A DNA stretch of 64,000 bases from Anaerolineae bacterium. GTDB taxonomy: Bacteria > Chloroflexota > Anaerolineae > Promineifilales > Promineifilaceae. Below the pieces are notes generated by a model. It saw only the letters and a program-made list of their open reading frames with translations, was not told the DNA's origin and ran no database searches. The position numbers and the translations under genes were made by a program. The stretch lies in NCBI GenBank assembly GCA_023384415.1, contig JAHDWJ010000012.1, forward strand, positions 1 through 64,000, in the 5' to 3' direction. Positions 26,495 to 34,853 of the stretch are shown here, piece after piece (position 1 is the stretch's first letter; every line of letters starts with the position of its first letter).

Positions 26495-26737
26495 ATGAGT
26501 GTTTCAGTCATTATTCATATCAACAATGAAGACGCCATGGTCGGCGAAATTGATAAGCTCCCAGATGTCCGCGATACCATCGTCGTTGTCCATAACCCTC
26601 GCCGCCGCGATGGTAAAGATGTCCATTACCTGGACGATGATGTCTCCACCCTCATCGTCCCCTGGCACCGCATCAACTTCATTCAAGTCTTGCCCAGTGG
26701 CAGCGTTGAAGAAGTGATTGGCTTTGTACGAGATTAA
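26495..26737 (+). CDS. small acidic conserved-looking protein of unknown function
   Basis: 80 residues, opening [19 protein letters not shown] and containing [17 protein letters not shown] and [12 protein letters not shown] do not recognise a family. The alternating strand pattern suggests a small beta-barrel or SH3/PRC-like fold. AAAGG lies before the ATG. It ends two bases before the response regulator start, so the two are translationally coupled. The 180 bases before it contain only a doubtful 61-codon frame starting at the FHA stop. Confidence 0.72.
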   Translation: MSVSVIIHINNEDAMVGEIDKLPDVRDTIVVVHNPRRRDGKDVHYLDDDVSTLIVPWHRINFIQVLPSGSVEEVIGFVRD

Positions 26738-26739
26738 TT

Positions 26740-27483
26740 ATGGTTGACAAAGTACCCACCAACCTGGAGCAAACTGCTCCCCGCCTCATTTTAGTGGTAG
26801 ATGATGAACCTCGTATGATCCGGTTTATTCGCATGAACCTGGAACTAGAGGGATACCAGGTTGTTGAAGCTCGCAATGGCTTGCAGGCTTTGGAGCAAGC
26901 ACGGCAACATTTACCCGATCTGATCATTATGGATGTAATGATGCCTGAAATGGATGGGTTCGAAACCTTACACATGATCCGGGAGATTTCAACAACACCC
27001 GTTATTCTCCTAACTATCAAGGGTGATGAAGAAGATCGCATACGGGGGCTGGAATTAGGCGCAGATGATTATGTCACCAAACCGTTCAGCCCACGGGAAC
27101 TAAACAGTCGGGTTCAGGCTGTATTACGTCGGGCCGAATGGCCGTCTAGCCAGCCGCGTACTATCTTACGCATTGATGACCGGCTTTCTGTTGATTTCAA
27201 CCGACACCAGGTCATTGTCAATGATCAACGTATTGATCTCCGACCAACGGAGTACCGTTTGTTAAATCATCTGATCCAAAATGCGGGCTGGGTTGTGCCC
27301 CACGACGCTTTATTGGCCAAAGTGTGGGGGTATGAGTACCGTGAGGAAACCCATTATTTGCGCCTGTATATTAATTACTTGCGCAAAAAAATTGAAGAGG
27401 ACCCGGCCAATCCTAAATATATTTTGACAGAGCGGGGGGCTGGTTATCGGTTTATGGATTACCAAAACCAGATGGATCGATAA
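26740..27483 (+). CDS. OmpR/PhoB-family response regulator
   Basis: 247 residues. Receiver domain at ~18-130: acidic pair VVDDEPRM, phosphoacceptor aspartate in [12 protein letters not shown] (~residue 67) and lysine in DYVTKPFSP. The C-terminal winged helix (~150-240) has [33 protein letters not shown] and TERGAGYRF. No histidine kinase is adjacent. The position inside the Ser/Thr kinase block may mean cross-talk, but that is inference. Confidence 0.94.
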   Translation: MVDKVPTNLEQTAPRLILVVDDEPRMIRFIRMNLELEGYQVVEARNGLQALEQARQHLPDLIIMDVMMPEMDGFETLHMIREISTTPVILLTIKGDEEDRIRGLELGADDYVTKPFSPRELNSRVQAVLRRAEWPSSQPRTILRIDDRLSVDFNRHQVIVNDQRIDLRPTEYRLLNHLIQNAGWVVPHDALLAKVWGYEYREETHYLRLYINYLRKKIEEDPANPKYILTERGAGYRFMDYQNQMDR

Positions 27484-27540
27484 TCTACCAATAAGGTACC
27501 AATTTTGTAAGTAAATTGGTATCCTATCGCCAATCATTTT

Positions 27541-28236
27541 ATGACCAATACACAGGCTCTTAAAGAAAAAGCGGCGCATTATGCTGTGCAGCAGTTGGTA
27601 TCGGGTATGGTTGTTGGTCTGGGAACGGGCAGCACAGCGGAGTGTGCTATTCGTCTGCTGGCTCAACAGATACGGCAAGGGATATTAACTGATATTGTGG
27701 GTATTCCCTCTTCTGCGGCCGCAGCCCATCTTGCCCACAAGGAAGGTATCCCTTTAGGCACATTGACAGAATACCCAGAGATAGATGTAACAATAGATGG
27801 TCTGGATGAGGTAGACCCTCAACTCAATTTAATCAAGGGTCTAGGTGGTGCTTTGCTACGGGAGAAGATTGTAGCCACTTTTTCCCGGCGTGTTATTGTC
27901 ATCGGGGAAGCCAATAAACGGGTTGATCGTCTAGGAACACGGTCGCCGTTGCCCGTAGAGGTTATTCCGATGGCCCTATGGCCGATTACTTTATACTTGC
28001 AGGATTTGGGTATAACGGTAGTCCAAAGATTAGCGCAAGATCAGAAAACCCCCTTTGTGACAGACGAAGGGAATAACATCCTGGATTGTTACTTTGCTAA
28101 TGGCATTGTTGATCCATATGCTCTGGAATTAGCTTTACGATCTCGACCTGGCATTGTCGAGAATGGATTATTCCTGGGTATTGCTTCTGATGTAATGTTA
28201 GCCTCAGAGCTTGGGGTGGAACATTTACGTCGTTGA
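27541..28236 (+). CDS. rpiA: ribose-5-phosphate isomerase A
   Basis: 231 residues. It interconverts ribose 5-phosphate and ribulose 5-phosphate in the pentose phosphate pathway. Visible: GLGTGSTAE near residue 23, the active-site stretch DVTIDGLDEVDPQLNLIKGL near 82 and GGALLREKIVA. It is metabolic but sits inside the signalling run, 57 bases after the regulator and ten bases before a kinase gene, so probably shares their transcript. Confidence 0.96.
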   Translation: MTNTQALKEKAAHYAVQQLVSGMVVGLGTGSTAECAIRLLAQQIRQGILTDIVGIPSSAAAAHLAHKEGIPLGTLTEYPEIDVTIDGLDEVDPQLNLIKGLGGALLREKIVATFSRRVIVIGEANKRVDRLGTRSPLPVEVIPMALWPITLYLQDLGITVVQRLAQDQKTPFVTDEGNNILDCYFANGIVDPYALELALRSRPGIVENGLFLGIASDVMLASELGVEHLRR

Positions 28237-28246
28237 GTAGAGAGCG

Positions 28247-29938
28247 ATGAATAGTAAACCCAGTTGGCTTGGTTATGTGTTAAATGGTCGTTATCAGATT
28301 GAAACGCCTTTGGGACAAGGGGGGATGTCGGCTGTTTACCGGGCGACAGACCCTAATTTGCGGCGCACGGTGGCGATCAAGTTGATTCACAGCCATCTGG
28401 CTTCAGACCCAGAGTTTGTGCGTCGGTTTGAGGAAGAAGCGGCCGCAGTCGCCCGGCTGCGTCACCCCAATATCATCCAGGTTTTTGATTTTAACCATGA
28501 TGGGGACACCTATTATATGGTGCTGGAGTTTTTACCTGGCACTACCTTATTAGAGATGCTGGAACAGGCAAACCAGCAGGGTACCCTCCTCTCTCCGGAT
28601 CAAACATTAAATATTATGATCCCTTTGTGTGAAGCCGTAGCCTATGCTCATCGTCAGGGGATGATTCACCGGGACTTAAAGCCGGCCAATGTAATGATTA
28701 ACCCCCAAGGGCAGCCGGTGCTGATGGATTTTGGCATTGCCAAGATCGTGGGTGGGGAGTCTATGACAGCTACCGGAGGGGTGATTGGCACAGTAGCTTA
28801 TTTGTCCCCAGAGCAAATTCGTGGCGAGCGGCCAGACCATCGGGCAGATATTTATGCTCTGGGGATTATTCTTTACCAGATGTTGAGCGGCCGCTTACCG
28901 TTCCAGGGAGAAAATACGGCCGCTACGATGATGCAACATCTGACGACGCCAGTGCCAGATGTGCGCCAATTTAACCGGCAAACTCCACCTGAGTTAGTGA
29001 CAGTGGTGCAAAAAGCATTGGCCAAAGATGCGAACCAGCGGTATCAATCAGCCGAGGAGTTAATGTTGGCCCTGCGCCAGGTAAGCCAGGTAGGGGTAGG
29101 AACACAGCCAATGCCTATCAGTCAATTGGCAACGACCCCGGTACAGGTCTCAACCCCAACAACAGGAGGCCCGCGGCCGCAAACCTCTTCTACACCCTCA
29201 CCCCCACCACCAACCGGCCCCGCCCCTCAGGGCAAAAAGCGGCCCGGCTGGGTTATTCCCGCGGCCGCAGGTGTAGGCGTTTTGGGGCTGCTGCTTTGCC
29301 TCATTGTCGCAGCTATTGCCAGCCAACAAATCCTGGGAGGTGGCACCAATGACCCCACCCTCACCCCAACCACCCTGTTGATAGCAGCGGTAGAGTCACC
29401 CACCGAAACATCACCTAGTGCAGGTGAGCAGGTTGCGGGTGAGGCGGCCGCGGCCAGCCCAACTACTACCCCAACCCATACGGCTACAGCCACCCCGCTG
29501 CCCCCATCACCCACGGCTACTGTGCCACCACCAACGCTGGCTCCCACTCTGGGAAGCACCCCCACCGATACTCCCCCAACAGTGACGCCCACCCCGCGCC
29601 CCACAGCTGTACCTTCACCAACAGCCCCAACAGGCCCACGGGCTGAGATCACCAGCATCACCGTTGCCGACGACCGGTATTCTGTCTCCTTTCAGGTATT
29701 CGGCTTCTTTTCAGACACCTCCAGCACCCACGTCCATTTTTTCTGGAACACCGTCCCCCCGGATCAAGCAGGCGTTCCGGGCAATCCCAGCAACTGGAAA
29801 TTATACGGCAGCCCCAGCCCATTCACTGGCTATGCTGTTTCAGAACGTCCTGAAGGAGCCACCCAACTGTGTATCCTGGTTGCCAACCCCAACCATTCAG
29901 TCATAGCTGGCTCGGGTAACTGTAGGGCTTTACCCTGA
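28247..29938 (+). CDS. PknB-type transmembrane Ser/Thr protein kinase
   Basis: 563 residues. Kinase domain ~12-275: glycine loop PLGQGGMSAVYRA, VAIKLI, catalytic HRDLKPAN and MDFGIAK, then GTVAYLSPEQ. A Pro/Thr linker precedes one membrane helix at ~331-355 (VIPAAAGVGVLGLLLCLIV). Outside is a Thr/Pro-rich stalk of ~105 residues and a C-terminal ~90-residue domain (AEITSITVADDRYSVSFQV, ending CILVAN...GNC) with two cysteines that could pair. PASTA repeats are absent, so the sensor differs from cell-wall-sensing PknB. GAGAG precedes the ATG. Confidence 0.94.
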   Translation: MNSKPSWLGYVLNGRYQIETPLGQGGMSAVYRATDPNLRRTVAIKLIHSHLASDPEFVRRFEEEAAAVARLRHPNIIQVFDFNHDGDTYYMVLEFLPGTTLLEMLEQANQQGTLLSPDQTLNIMIPLCEAVAYAHRQGMIHRDLKPANVMINPQGQPVLMDFGIAKIVGGESMTATGGVIGTVAYLSPEQIRGERPDHRADIYALGIILYQMLSGRLPFQGENTAATMMQHLTTPVPDVRQFNRQTPPELVTVVQKALAKDANQRYQSAEELMLALRQVSQVGVGTQPMPISQLATTPVQVSTPTTGGPRPQTSSTPSPPPPTGPAPQGKKRPGWVIPAAAGVGVLGLLLCLIVAAIASQQILGGGTNDPTLTPTTLLIAAVESPTETSPSAGEQVAGEAAAASPTTTPTHTATATPLPPSPTATVPPPTLAPTLGSTPTDTPPTVTPTPRPTAVPSPTAPTGPRAEITSITVADDRYSVSFQVFGFFSDTSSTHVHFFWNTVPPDQAGVPGNPSNWKLYGSPSPFTGYAVSERPEGATQLCILVANPNHSVIAGSGNCRALP

Positions 29939-29978
29939 CCTGGACAGGCCAGAAAAGATTTATCCCCAACAAACAAAA

Positions 29979-30005
29979 AGTCCCGGTTAAACCGGGACTT
30001 TTTTG
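29979..30005 (+). terminator. intrinsic terminator of the signalling run
   Basis: Stem AGTCCCGGT/ACCGGGACT with loop TAA, followed by TTTTTT. It lies 41 bases after the kinase stop. Confidence 0.92.
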
Positions 30006-30063
30006 TTTAACAAACTATTCGGTTAAATAATAGGCGGATACAACAGCTTTCCGCTATAGCTTC

Positions 30064-30258
30064 TTAGGCTTTCTTCAGCACAGGAAGCCCATTACGGCTT
30101 TCGGCAACTTCATAGCCATTGGGCACAGCATTCAAAGCCCCTTCTTTTTCTTCTTTAGCAAAGAAATAGATGGTCTGCTTGCGGCCATTCTTCAGAGTGG
30201 TCTCACGGCTGTGCAGGATATAAGTATTGCCTTTGGAGTTGGTATGTGTATATGCCAT
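30064..30258 (-). CDS. small conserved protein of unknown function
   Basis: 64 residues: opens AYTHTNSKGNTYILHSRE, continues TLKNGRKQTIYFFAKE, and ends GLPVLKKA. From memory similar short proteins occur in several phyla without assigned function. The open frame extends upstream, but AAGGAAGG immediately before the ATG at 30258 and the loss of sense upstream decide the start. It is isolated between the kinase gene terminator and the moeZ end. Confidence 0.78.
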   Translation of the reverse strand: MAYTHTNSKGNTYILHSRETTLKNGRKQTIYFFAKEEKEGALNAVPNGYEVAESRNGLPVLKKA

Positions 30259-30427
30259 TTTTTCCTTCCTTAAAAGATGTGATTTTTCCTCTGGTAGAAA
30301 ACGAACCACCAGTGTAACGTACCCCATCTTAAAACAACTTCCCAGAGAATGCAAGAGGGGAATTTGTTTTTACCAGAGAAAGTTCACCTATCTTTCATAT
30401 TCCACCTCTGGTAGGGCAATTTCAGGG

Positions 30428-31633
30428 TCAATATTTGGGCAGGGATGGTTCTACCTCATCGGCCCAGCGGTTGATGCCGCCAACCAGGTTGACCATCTTG
30501 CTGAATCCGTGCTGTCGCAGCAGGCGAATCACATCTGCGCTACGAACCCCGGTGCGACATTGCACCACCATCTCTCTGGCGGTATCCAACTCACCCATCC
30601 GGTCTAAGACATGCCCTTTGGGGATGAGATAGGCCCCCAGATGACTTAAATTAGAAATGTCCCACTCATGCGGCTCACGCACATCCAGGATGAATAGATC
30701 ATCGCCGCTATCCAGCCGCCGTTTAAGTTCCAGCGGCGTAATTTCGGGGACAGCCTGACCGTTGCTCTGGGGCTGACCGGTAAATTCGCTGCGATCGTGG
30801 GCGGGCATGCCACAAAATTGCTCATAATCAATGAGCTGGTGGATGGTGCGGTTGGGACCGCAGATAGGGCAGTTGGGATTTTTACGCAGCCGCACTTCGT
30901 CAAAACTCATGTGGAGAGCGTCATAAAGGAGCAGGCGGCCGCTTAAAGAACTCCCTATCCCCAAAAGAATTTTAATCGCTTCGGTGGCCTGGATAGCCCC
31001 GATGGTGCCTGGCAAAATCCCCAGCACCCCCCCTTCGGCGCAGCTGGGGACTAACCCAGGAGGGGGCGGTTCAGGGTAAAGGCAGCGGTAGCATGGGCTG
31101 TCTTGATAATTAAAGACTGAAGCCTGCCCTTCAAAGCGGAAAATGCTGCCATACACATTAGGTTTGCCCAGCAGCACACAGGCGTCATTGGTCAGGTAAC
31201 GGGTAGGGAAGTTGTCGGTGCCATCTATGACCACATCATATGGGGCGAGAAGTTCCAGGGCGTTCTCCGAGGTGAGGGGCACCTCATATAGGTCAAGCTG
31301 TACGTGGGGGTTGATGTCCCTGATACGATCCGCCGCACTGTCTAATTTAGGGCGGCCTACATCTTTGGTACCGTGGATGATCTGGCGTTGCAGATTGGTG
31401 TAATCTACCACATCGTAATCTACCAGGCCGATGCGCCCCACACCCGCGGCCGCCAGGTACATGGCCAACGGGGAGCCTAATCCACCGGCCCCGATGAGAA
31501 GCACACTGGACGCTTTTAATTTCTTCTGCCCGGCCATCCCCACTTCTGGCATGATAAGATGACGGCTGTACCGTCTTACTTCTTCGTGGGATAGTTGAAT
31601 AGCGGCAGGGTCAATTTGGTTATGTAAACTCAT
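30428..31633 (-). CDS. moeZ: MoeZ-type adenylyltransferase/sulfurtransferase
   Basis: 401 residues. The N-terminal ThiF/MoeB/E1-like domain (~1-270) has the nucleotide loop GAGGLGSPLA, NLQRQIIHGT and two zinc CxxC pairs (CYRCL, CPICG). The C-terminal rhodanese domain (~295-395) has its active-site cysteine in VQCRTGVRS. Such enzymes adenylate the C-terminus of a ubiquitin-like sulfur carrier and then thiocarboxylate it. With cysO, mec and cysM just upstream on the same strand, its partner here is most likely the CysO-like protein. GGAG precedes the ATG. Confidence 0.93.
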   Translation of the reverse strand: MSLHNQIDPAAIQLSHEEVRRYSRHLIMPEVGMAGQKKLKASSVLLIGAGGLGSPLAMYLAAAGVGRIGLVDYDVVDYTNLQRQIIHGTKDVGRPKLDSAADRIRDINPHVQLDLYEVPLTSENALELLAPYDVVIDGTDNFPTRYLTNDACVLLGKPNVYGSIFRFEGQASVFNYQDSPCYRCLYPEPPPPGLVPSCAEGGVLGILPGTIGAIQATEAIKILLGIGSSLSGRLLLYDALHMSFDEVRLRKNPNCPICGPNRTIHQLIDYEQFCGMPAHDRSEFTGQPQSNGQAVPEITPLELKRRLDSGDDLFILDVREPHEWDISNLSHLGAYLIPKGHVLDRMGELDTAREMVVQCRTGVRSADVIRLLRQHGFSKMVNLVGGINRWADEVEPSLPKY

Positions 31634-31661
31634 TTGTTTGTCTCCAGGTCACAGGATGGAT

Positions 31662-31937
31662 TTATACCGCGCCCCCGGCAATGGAAGGGATAATCAACAG
31701 GGTGTCGGCTGCTTGCAATGGGGTTTCTGCCCCTTGTAGATAGCGGACATCTTCCTGGTTCAGGTAAATGTTGACAAAACTACGTAACTGGGGGCCATCG
31801 AATAGATGCGGCCGCAGATCAGGATATTGTCCCGTTAAATCATTCAAGGCTGCCCCAACCGTCTCTCCTTGCACGGCAACCGCCGCCTGACCATTAGCAA
31901 AAGGACGAAGGGGGGTGGGAATACGAATTTGGGCCAT
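31662..31937 (-). CDS. cysO: CysO/MoaD-family ubiquitin-like sulfur carrier
   Basis: 91 residues. A beta-grasp sulfur carrier: RIPTPLRPFANGQAAV at the start, FVNIYLNQEDVRYL in the middle and IIPSIAGGAV at the end. The thiocarboxylate must form on the second Gly of the terminal GG, yet two residues (Ala-Val) follow, so the tail has to be trimmed first. The JAMM protease 19 bases upstream is the natural candidate. In mycobacteria CysO-COSH donates sulfur to O-phosphoserine via CysM. AAGGAG lies before the ATG. Confidence 0.92.
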   Translation of the reverse strand: MAQIRIPTPLRPFANGQAAVAVQGETVGAALNDLTGQYPDLRPHLFDGPQLRSFVNIYLNQEDVRYLQGAETPLQAADTLLIIPSIAGGAV

Positions 31938-31956
31938 AAATTTTTGTTCTCCTTGA

Positions 31957-32385
31957 TTAGATGATTTCTACTGATTCTTCCATAAAATTAGTGCGATCTG
32001 GCGTTAGCTGCCAGGAGCGGCTTTGGCGCGGCTGCCCATCCCGAATTTCCGTGATGAGGTAGGAGTAACCGGGCCAGGTCGCCCAGGCCAGATCACGAGG
32101 TGAGGCTACTGGGGGATGGTTGGGATGGCTGTGAAAGATGCCGATCAGCTCCAACCCCTGGGCCATGGCCGCCAATTCCGCTTTAAGTATCTCATCGCTG
32201 CTGATCTGGAACCGCTCCGGCTTTTCCGCTTCAACGGGCCAACTGTTGGGAGCCGGATGCAGGGCAGCAACCAGGTTAGCCCCATTTTGTTGATACCCCA
32301 GGAGCAGACCGCACCCTTCGTTGGGAAAAGCGGCCGCGCCATACTCATTGATCTTGGTTTGCAATTGTGCTGTTAATCTAAGCAT
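31957..32385 (-). CDS. mec: JAMM/MPN+ metalloprotease (Mec-like)
   Basis: 142 residues. The zinc motif is intact: a glutamate in PNEGCGLLLG (~residue 17) and HSHPNHPPVASPRD near 90, which fits HxHP-x6-S-x2-D. Mycobacterial Mec releases cysteine from the CysO-cysteine adduct; relatives such as QbsD trim C-terminal residues of the carrier. Both activities would make sense here. Its ATG overlaps the cysM stop by eight bases (ATGCTTAG), so translation is coupled. Confidence 0.92.
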   Translation of the reverse strand: MLRLTAQLQTKINEYGAAAFPNEGCGLLLGYQQNGANLVAALHPAPNSWPVEAEKPERFQISSDEILKAELAAMAQGLELIGIFHSHPNHPPVASPRDLAWATWPGYSYLITEIRDGQPRQSRSWQLTPDRTNFMEESVEII

Positions 32386-33361
32386 TGTGCCAGAACCTCT
32401 CACTCACATATTTGAACCCGTTATCGGGCAGGATAGTGACCACAACCCCATGTTCCAGGGTTTGGGCCAGACGCAGCGCCGCCACGACTGCGGCCGCAGC
32501 CGAGATACCCACAAATAACCCCTCTTCACGGGCCAACTGCCGGGCCATCTGGTACGCTTCTTCTGTCTGCACCGTCACCTGCTCATCCGCCAACTGCTCA
32601 TCGTAAATGCCCGGTTTGATGGCCGTAGGGATATGTTTTAATCCTTCCAGGCCGTTGAATGGGCTGTCGGGCTGCATGGCGACGGCTTGCACCGACGGGT
32701 TTAACTGTTTGAGGCGGTGGGTTGTGCCCACGAAGGTACCGCTGGTGCCTAAACCGGCCACAAAATGGGTGATCTGCCCTCCCGTCTGCTGCCAGATTTC
32801 GTTGGCTGTGGTGAAATAGTGGGCCTGCCAGTTAGCCGGGTTGTTGTATTGGTTGGCGTAGAAGATGTGGGGATGACACGCGGCCGCGATCTCGCGTGCC
32901 TGCATCATTGCCCCATCCGAACCTTCGAGGGGGTCCGTGTAGATTAAATCCGCCCCATACGTTTGTAAGATCGCCTTTCGCTCCGGGCTGGCGTTGGCAG
33001 GCAGAGCTAACTGTACCTTATACCCTCGCGCTGCTCCCAACATGGCGTAGGCAATGCCCATGTTACCCGAAGTGGAGTCGAGCAAGGTCATGCCAGGGTG
33101 CAAAAGCCCCTGAGCTTCAGCCGTGCGGATGATGTTGAGGGCCGGGCGGTCTTTGACGGAGCCGCTGGGGTTGAACCATTCAGCTTTAGCCAGGAGATGG
33201 ACGGTGGGGGGGAGGGCCGCGGGCAGGCGACGCAGGGCCAATAATGGGGTGTTACCAACTAATGAGTCTGGGGTTTGCGGCCGCGGTGGGCGCAAATCAG
33301 CCCCAGTTGGCCAAACAGGGGGAACTATCGTCGTTAAAGGGTATTCTACAGGTTGTCTCAT
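32378..33361 (-). CDS. cysM: CysM-type cysteine synthase
   Basis: 327 residues, a PLP-dependent beta-replacement enzyme. Visible: DSLVGNTPLLALRRL near residue 32, PLP lysine in NPSGSVKDRP near 64, the substrate loop TSGNMGIA near 96 and GTSGTFVG near 205. Gene context with cysO and mec points to a CysO-thiocarboxylate-using enzyme, with O-phosphoserine or O-acetylserine as acceptor. The start at 33361 follows GGAGAG; an ATG 42 bases upstream is less likely. It is the first gene of the mec-cysO-moeZ operon. Confidence 0.93.
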   Translation of the reverse strand: MRQPVEYPLTTIVPPVWPTGADLRPPRPQTPDSLVGNTPLLALRRLPAALPPTVHLLAKAEWFNPSGSVKDRPALNIIRTAEAQGLLHPGMTLLDSTSGNMGIAYAMLGAARGYKVQLALPANASPERKAILQTYGADLIYTDPLEGSDGAMMQAREIAAACHPHIFYANQYNNPANWQAHYFTTANEIWQQTGGQITHFVAGLGTSGTFVGTTHRLKQLNPSVQAVAMQPDSPFNGLEGLKHIPTAIKPGIYDEQLADEQVTVQTEEAYQMARQLAREEGLFVGISAAAAVVAALRLAQTLEHGVVVTILPDNGFKYVSERFWHNA

Positions 33362-33400
33362 ACAGTGTATCTCTCCTAAAGCATCTCCGGCAACAGGCAA

Positions 33401-33460
33401 CAAAAAACGGTCGCGTCATCGCTCCACTCATTTAACCCGCGAGGAGAGCCGCCACCGTTC
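33401..33460 (-). promoter_or_regulatory. terminator-like hairpin in the cysM leader
   Basis: On the minus strand, GAACGGTGGC pairs with GCGACCGTT around a 35-base loop that can form further stems, and is followed directly by TTTTTT. It ends about 40 bases before the cysM start, so it may be an attenuator controlling the cysteine operon. Confidence 0.5.
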
Positions 33461-33492
33461 ACCTTAATCTCTGTTGTTTTGCTCAGGAAAGA

Positions 33493-33541
33493 CCCCAGAT
33501 TATCTTGGGGTGAGGCGAACGGGTTTAGCTTCCTCGCCTCA
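33493..33541 (-). promoter_or_regulatory. two hairpins upstream of the cysM attenuator
   Basis: ACCCCAGATTATCTTGGGGT (33499-33518 region) and TGAGGCGA/TCGCCTCA (33510-33542) are consecutive inverted repeats. If the cysM transcript starts further upstream, these with 33401-33460 form a three-hairpin leader. I could not match it to a SAM, TPP, cobalamin, FMN or T-box consensus. The rest of the gap to 33730 holds only degenerate intergenic repeat sequence. Confidence 0.4.
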
Positions 33542-33730
33542 TACACATGCACCAGTTCATAGAATCACCTTTTTGGTTTCAAGTTTCAGGTTAATTTTTG
33601 ACTTCAACCTTAACCACATGGCAGAATATAGCAATGTTACCATAGCAAGTCAAGCGGGTGAGAAATCTCTTAATCTCCTAATCTTTTAACTTGGAACATC
33701 ACCACGCACTATTCAGCCAGGGGAGTTTGT

Positions 33731-34408
33731 ATGAAAAAGTTAGAACGCCTGTTACACGAGCCAATGAGTACCCTCACCCATCTTTTAGGGGCAGTGGGGT
33801 CAGTGATTGGTCTGGTTATTTTGCTCTATTTCACCTGGAATGAGCCAGGCAAGCTCATAACCATCCTCATCTACGGCCTGAGCATGATCTTGCTCTATTG
33901 CGCCAGCACCCTGTTCCATGGGGCTAAAGTTTCAGAGAAAAATAGGTTTTGGCTTAACCGGCTTGACCATATTGCCATCTTTGTGCTTATCGCCGGTACT
34001 TACACCCCCATTGTTTACACCTTATCTACTGGCCCGCTGCGGGCATGGGTTCTGGGCGGGGTGTGGAGTATCACCCTGGTAGGGATTGTCTATAAGCTGT
34101 TCAGCCCAACCATTCATGGGCTGTTTAATGCCGGGATTTATGTACTGCTTGGTTGGGGCGGGGCGATACCCCTGCTGCTGTTATTTGATGTGCTTTCTTT
34201 GGTTCCACTGGCTGGGTGGCTGTGGCTGCTCTTAGGGGGGGTGATTTATTCGGTAGGGTTTATCACCTATTATTACCAGCGTCCAGACCCCTGGCCTGGG
34301 GTTTTTGGACACCATGAGGTGTGGCATTTGTTTGTTTTAGGGGGGAGTTTATGCCATTTTCTTTTTATTCTCTGGTATATTGTTCCCTTCCCCTTGCCGC
34401 TTGGATGA
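33731..34408 (+). CDS. hemolysin III family (PAQR-like) membrane protein
   Basis: 225 residues with seven predicted membrane segments. Visible PAQR motifs: EPMSTLTHLLGAV at the start, STLFHGAK near residue 59, LDHIAIFVLIAGTYTP near 77 and GHHEVWHLFVLGGSLCHF near the end, with the conserved histidines. The family (YqfA/TrhA) is tied to membrane fluidity homeostasis in E. coli; the haemolysin name is historical. GGGGAG lies eight bases before the ATG. It is a single gene convergent with the response regulator. Confidence 0.93.
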   Translation: MKKLERLLHEPMSTLTHLLGAVGSVIGLVILLYFTWNEPGKLITILIYGLSMILLYCASTLFHGAKVSEKNRFWLNRLDHIAIFVLIAGTYTPIVYTLSTGPLRAWVLGGVWSITLVGIVYKLFSPTIHGLFNAGIYVLLGWGGAIPLLLLFDVLSLVPLAGWLWLLLGGVIYSVGFITYYYQRPDPWPGVFGHHEVWHLFVLGGSLCHFLFILWYIVPFPLPLG

Positions 34409-34417
34409 GTTAGTAAA

Positions 34418-34789
34418 TTACGCGCTGGCCGATGGGCGGATGCGAGCGGCCAGATCACGCAGTTGGCTAAACCGAACCGGCTTGACCAAAACCAATTCGG
34501 CATCAGAACGTAAAAATTCAGCCGAGCGGGCATCGGCTGTCACCACGATTACCTGGGTGCTACCCAGCCGCTCATCCTGACGAATCTGTTTTAGAATGTC
34601 GGTGCCAGCCACATTGGGCAGATGTAAATCCAATAAAACCAGGTCAGGAACGATAACCGCTAATCGTTCTACAGCTTTTTGCCCATCTCGCACCACTTCT
34701 GTCGCAAAATCAGCGTGCTGTAACGCTTCGGCAAAGATGTCGGAGAGGTCTTTTTCATCTTCTACGATGAGGGCCAGAGGTTTTGTCAC
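34418..34789 (-). CDS. single-domain response regulator
   Basis: 123 residues, a receiver only. Acidic pair VEDEKDL, phosphoacceptor in LVLLDLHLPNVAG (~residue 53) and lysine in LVKPVRFS. There is no output domain, so it works by protein contact or phosphotransfer. GTG start with GGAG before it. It lies 64 bases after the histidine kinase gene on the same strand and is probably its partner. Confidence 0.92.
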   Translation of the reverse strand: MTKPLALIVEDEKDLSDIFAEALQHADFATEVVRDGQKAVERLAVIVPDLVLLDLHLPNVAGTDILKQIRQDERLGSTQVIVVTADARSAEFLRSDAELVLVKPVRFSQLRDLAARIRPSASA

Positions 34790-34853
34790 AACGTGTTCTC
34801 CTACAAAGCTAGTACCGAGTTTCTAGTTCGGCTACATTGCCTACACTTTTGGG

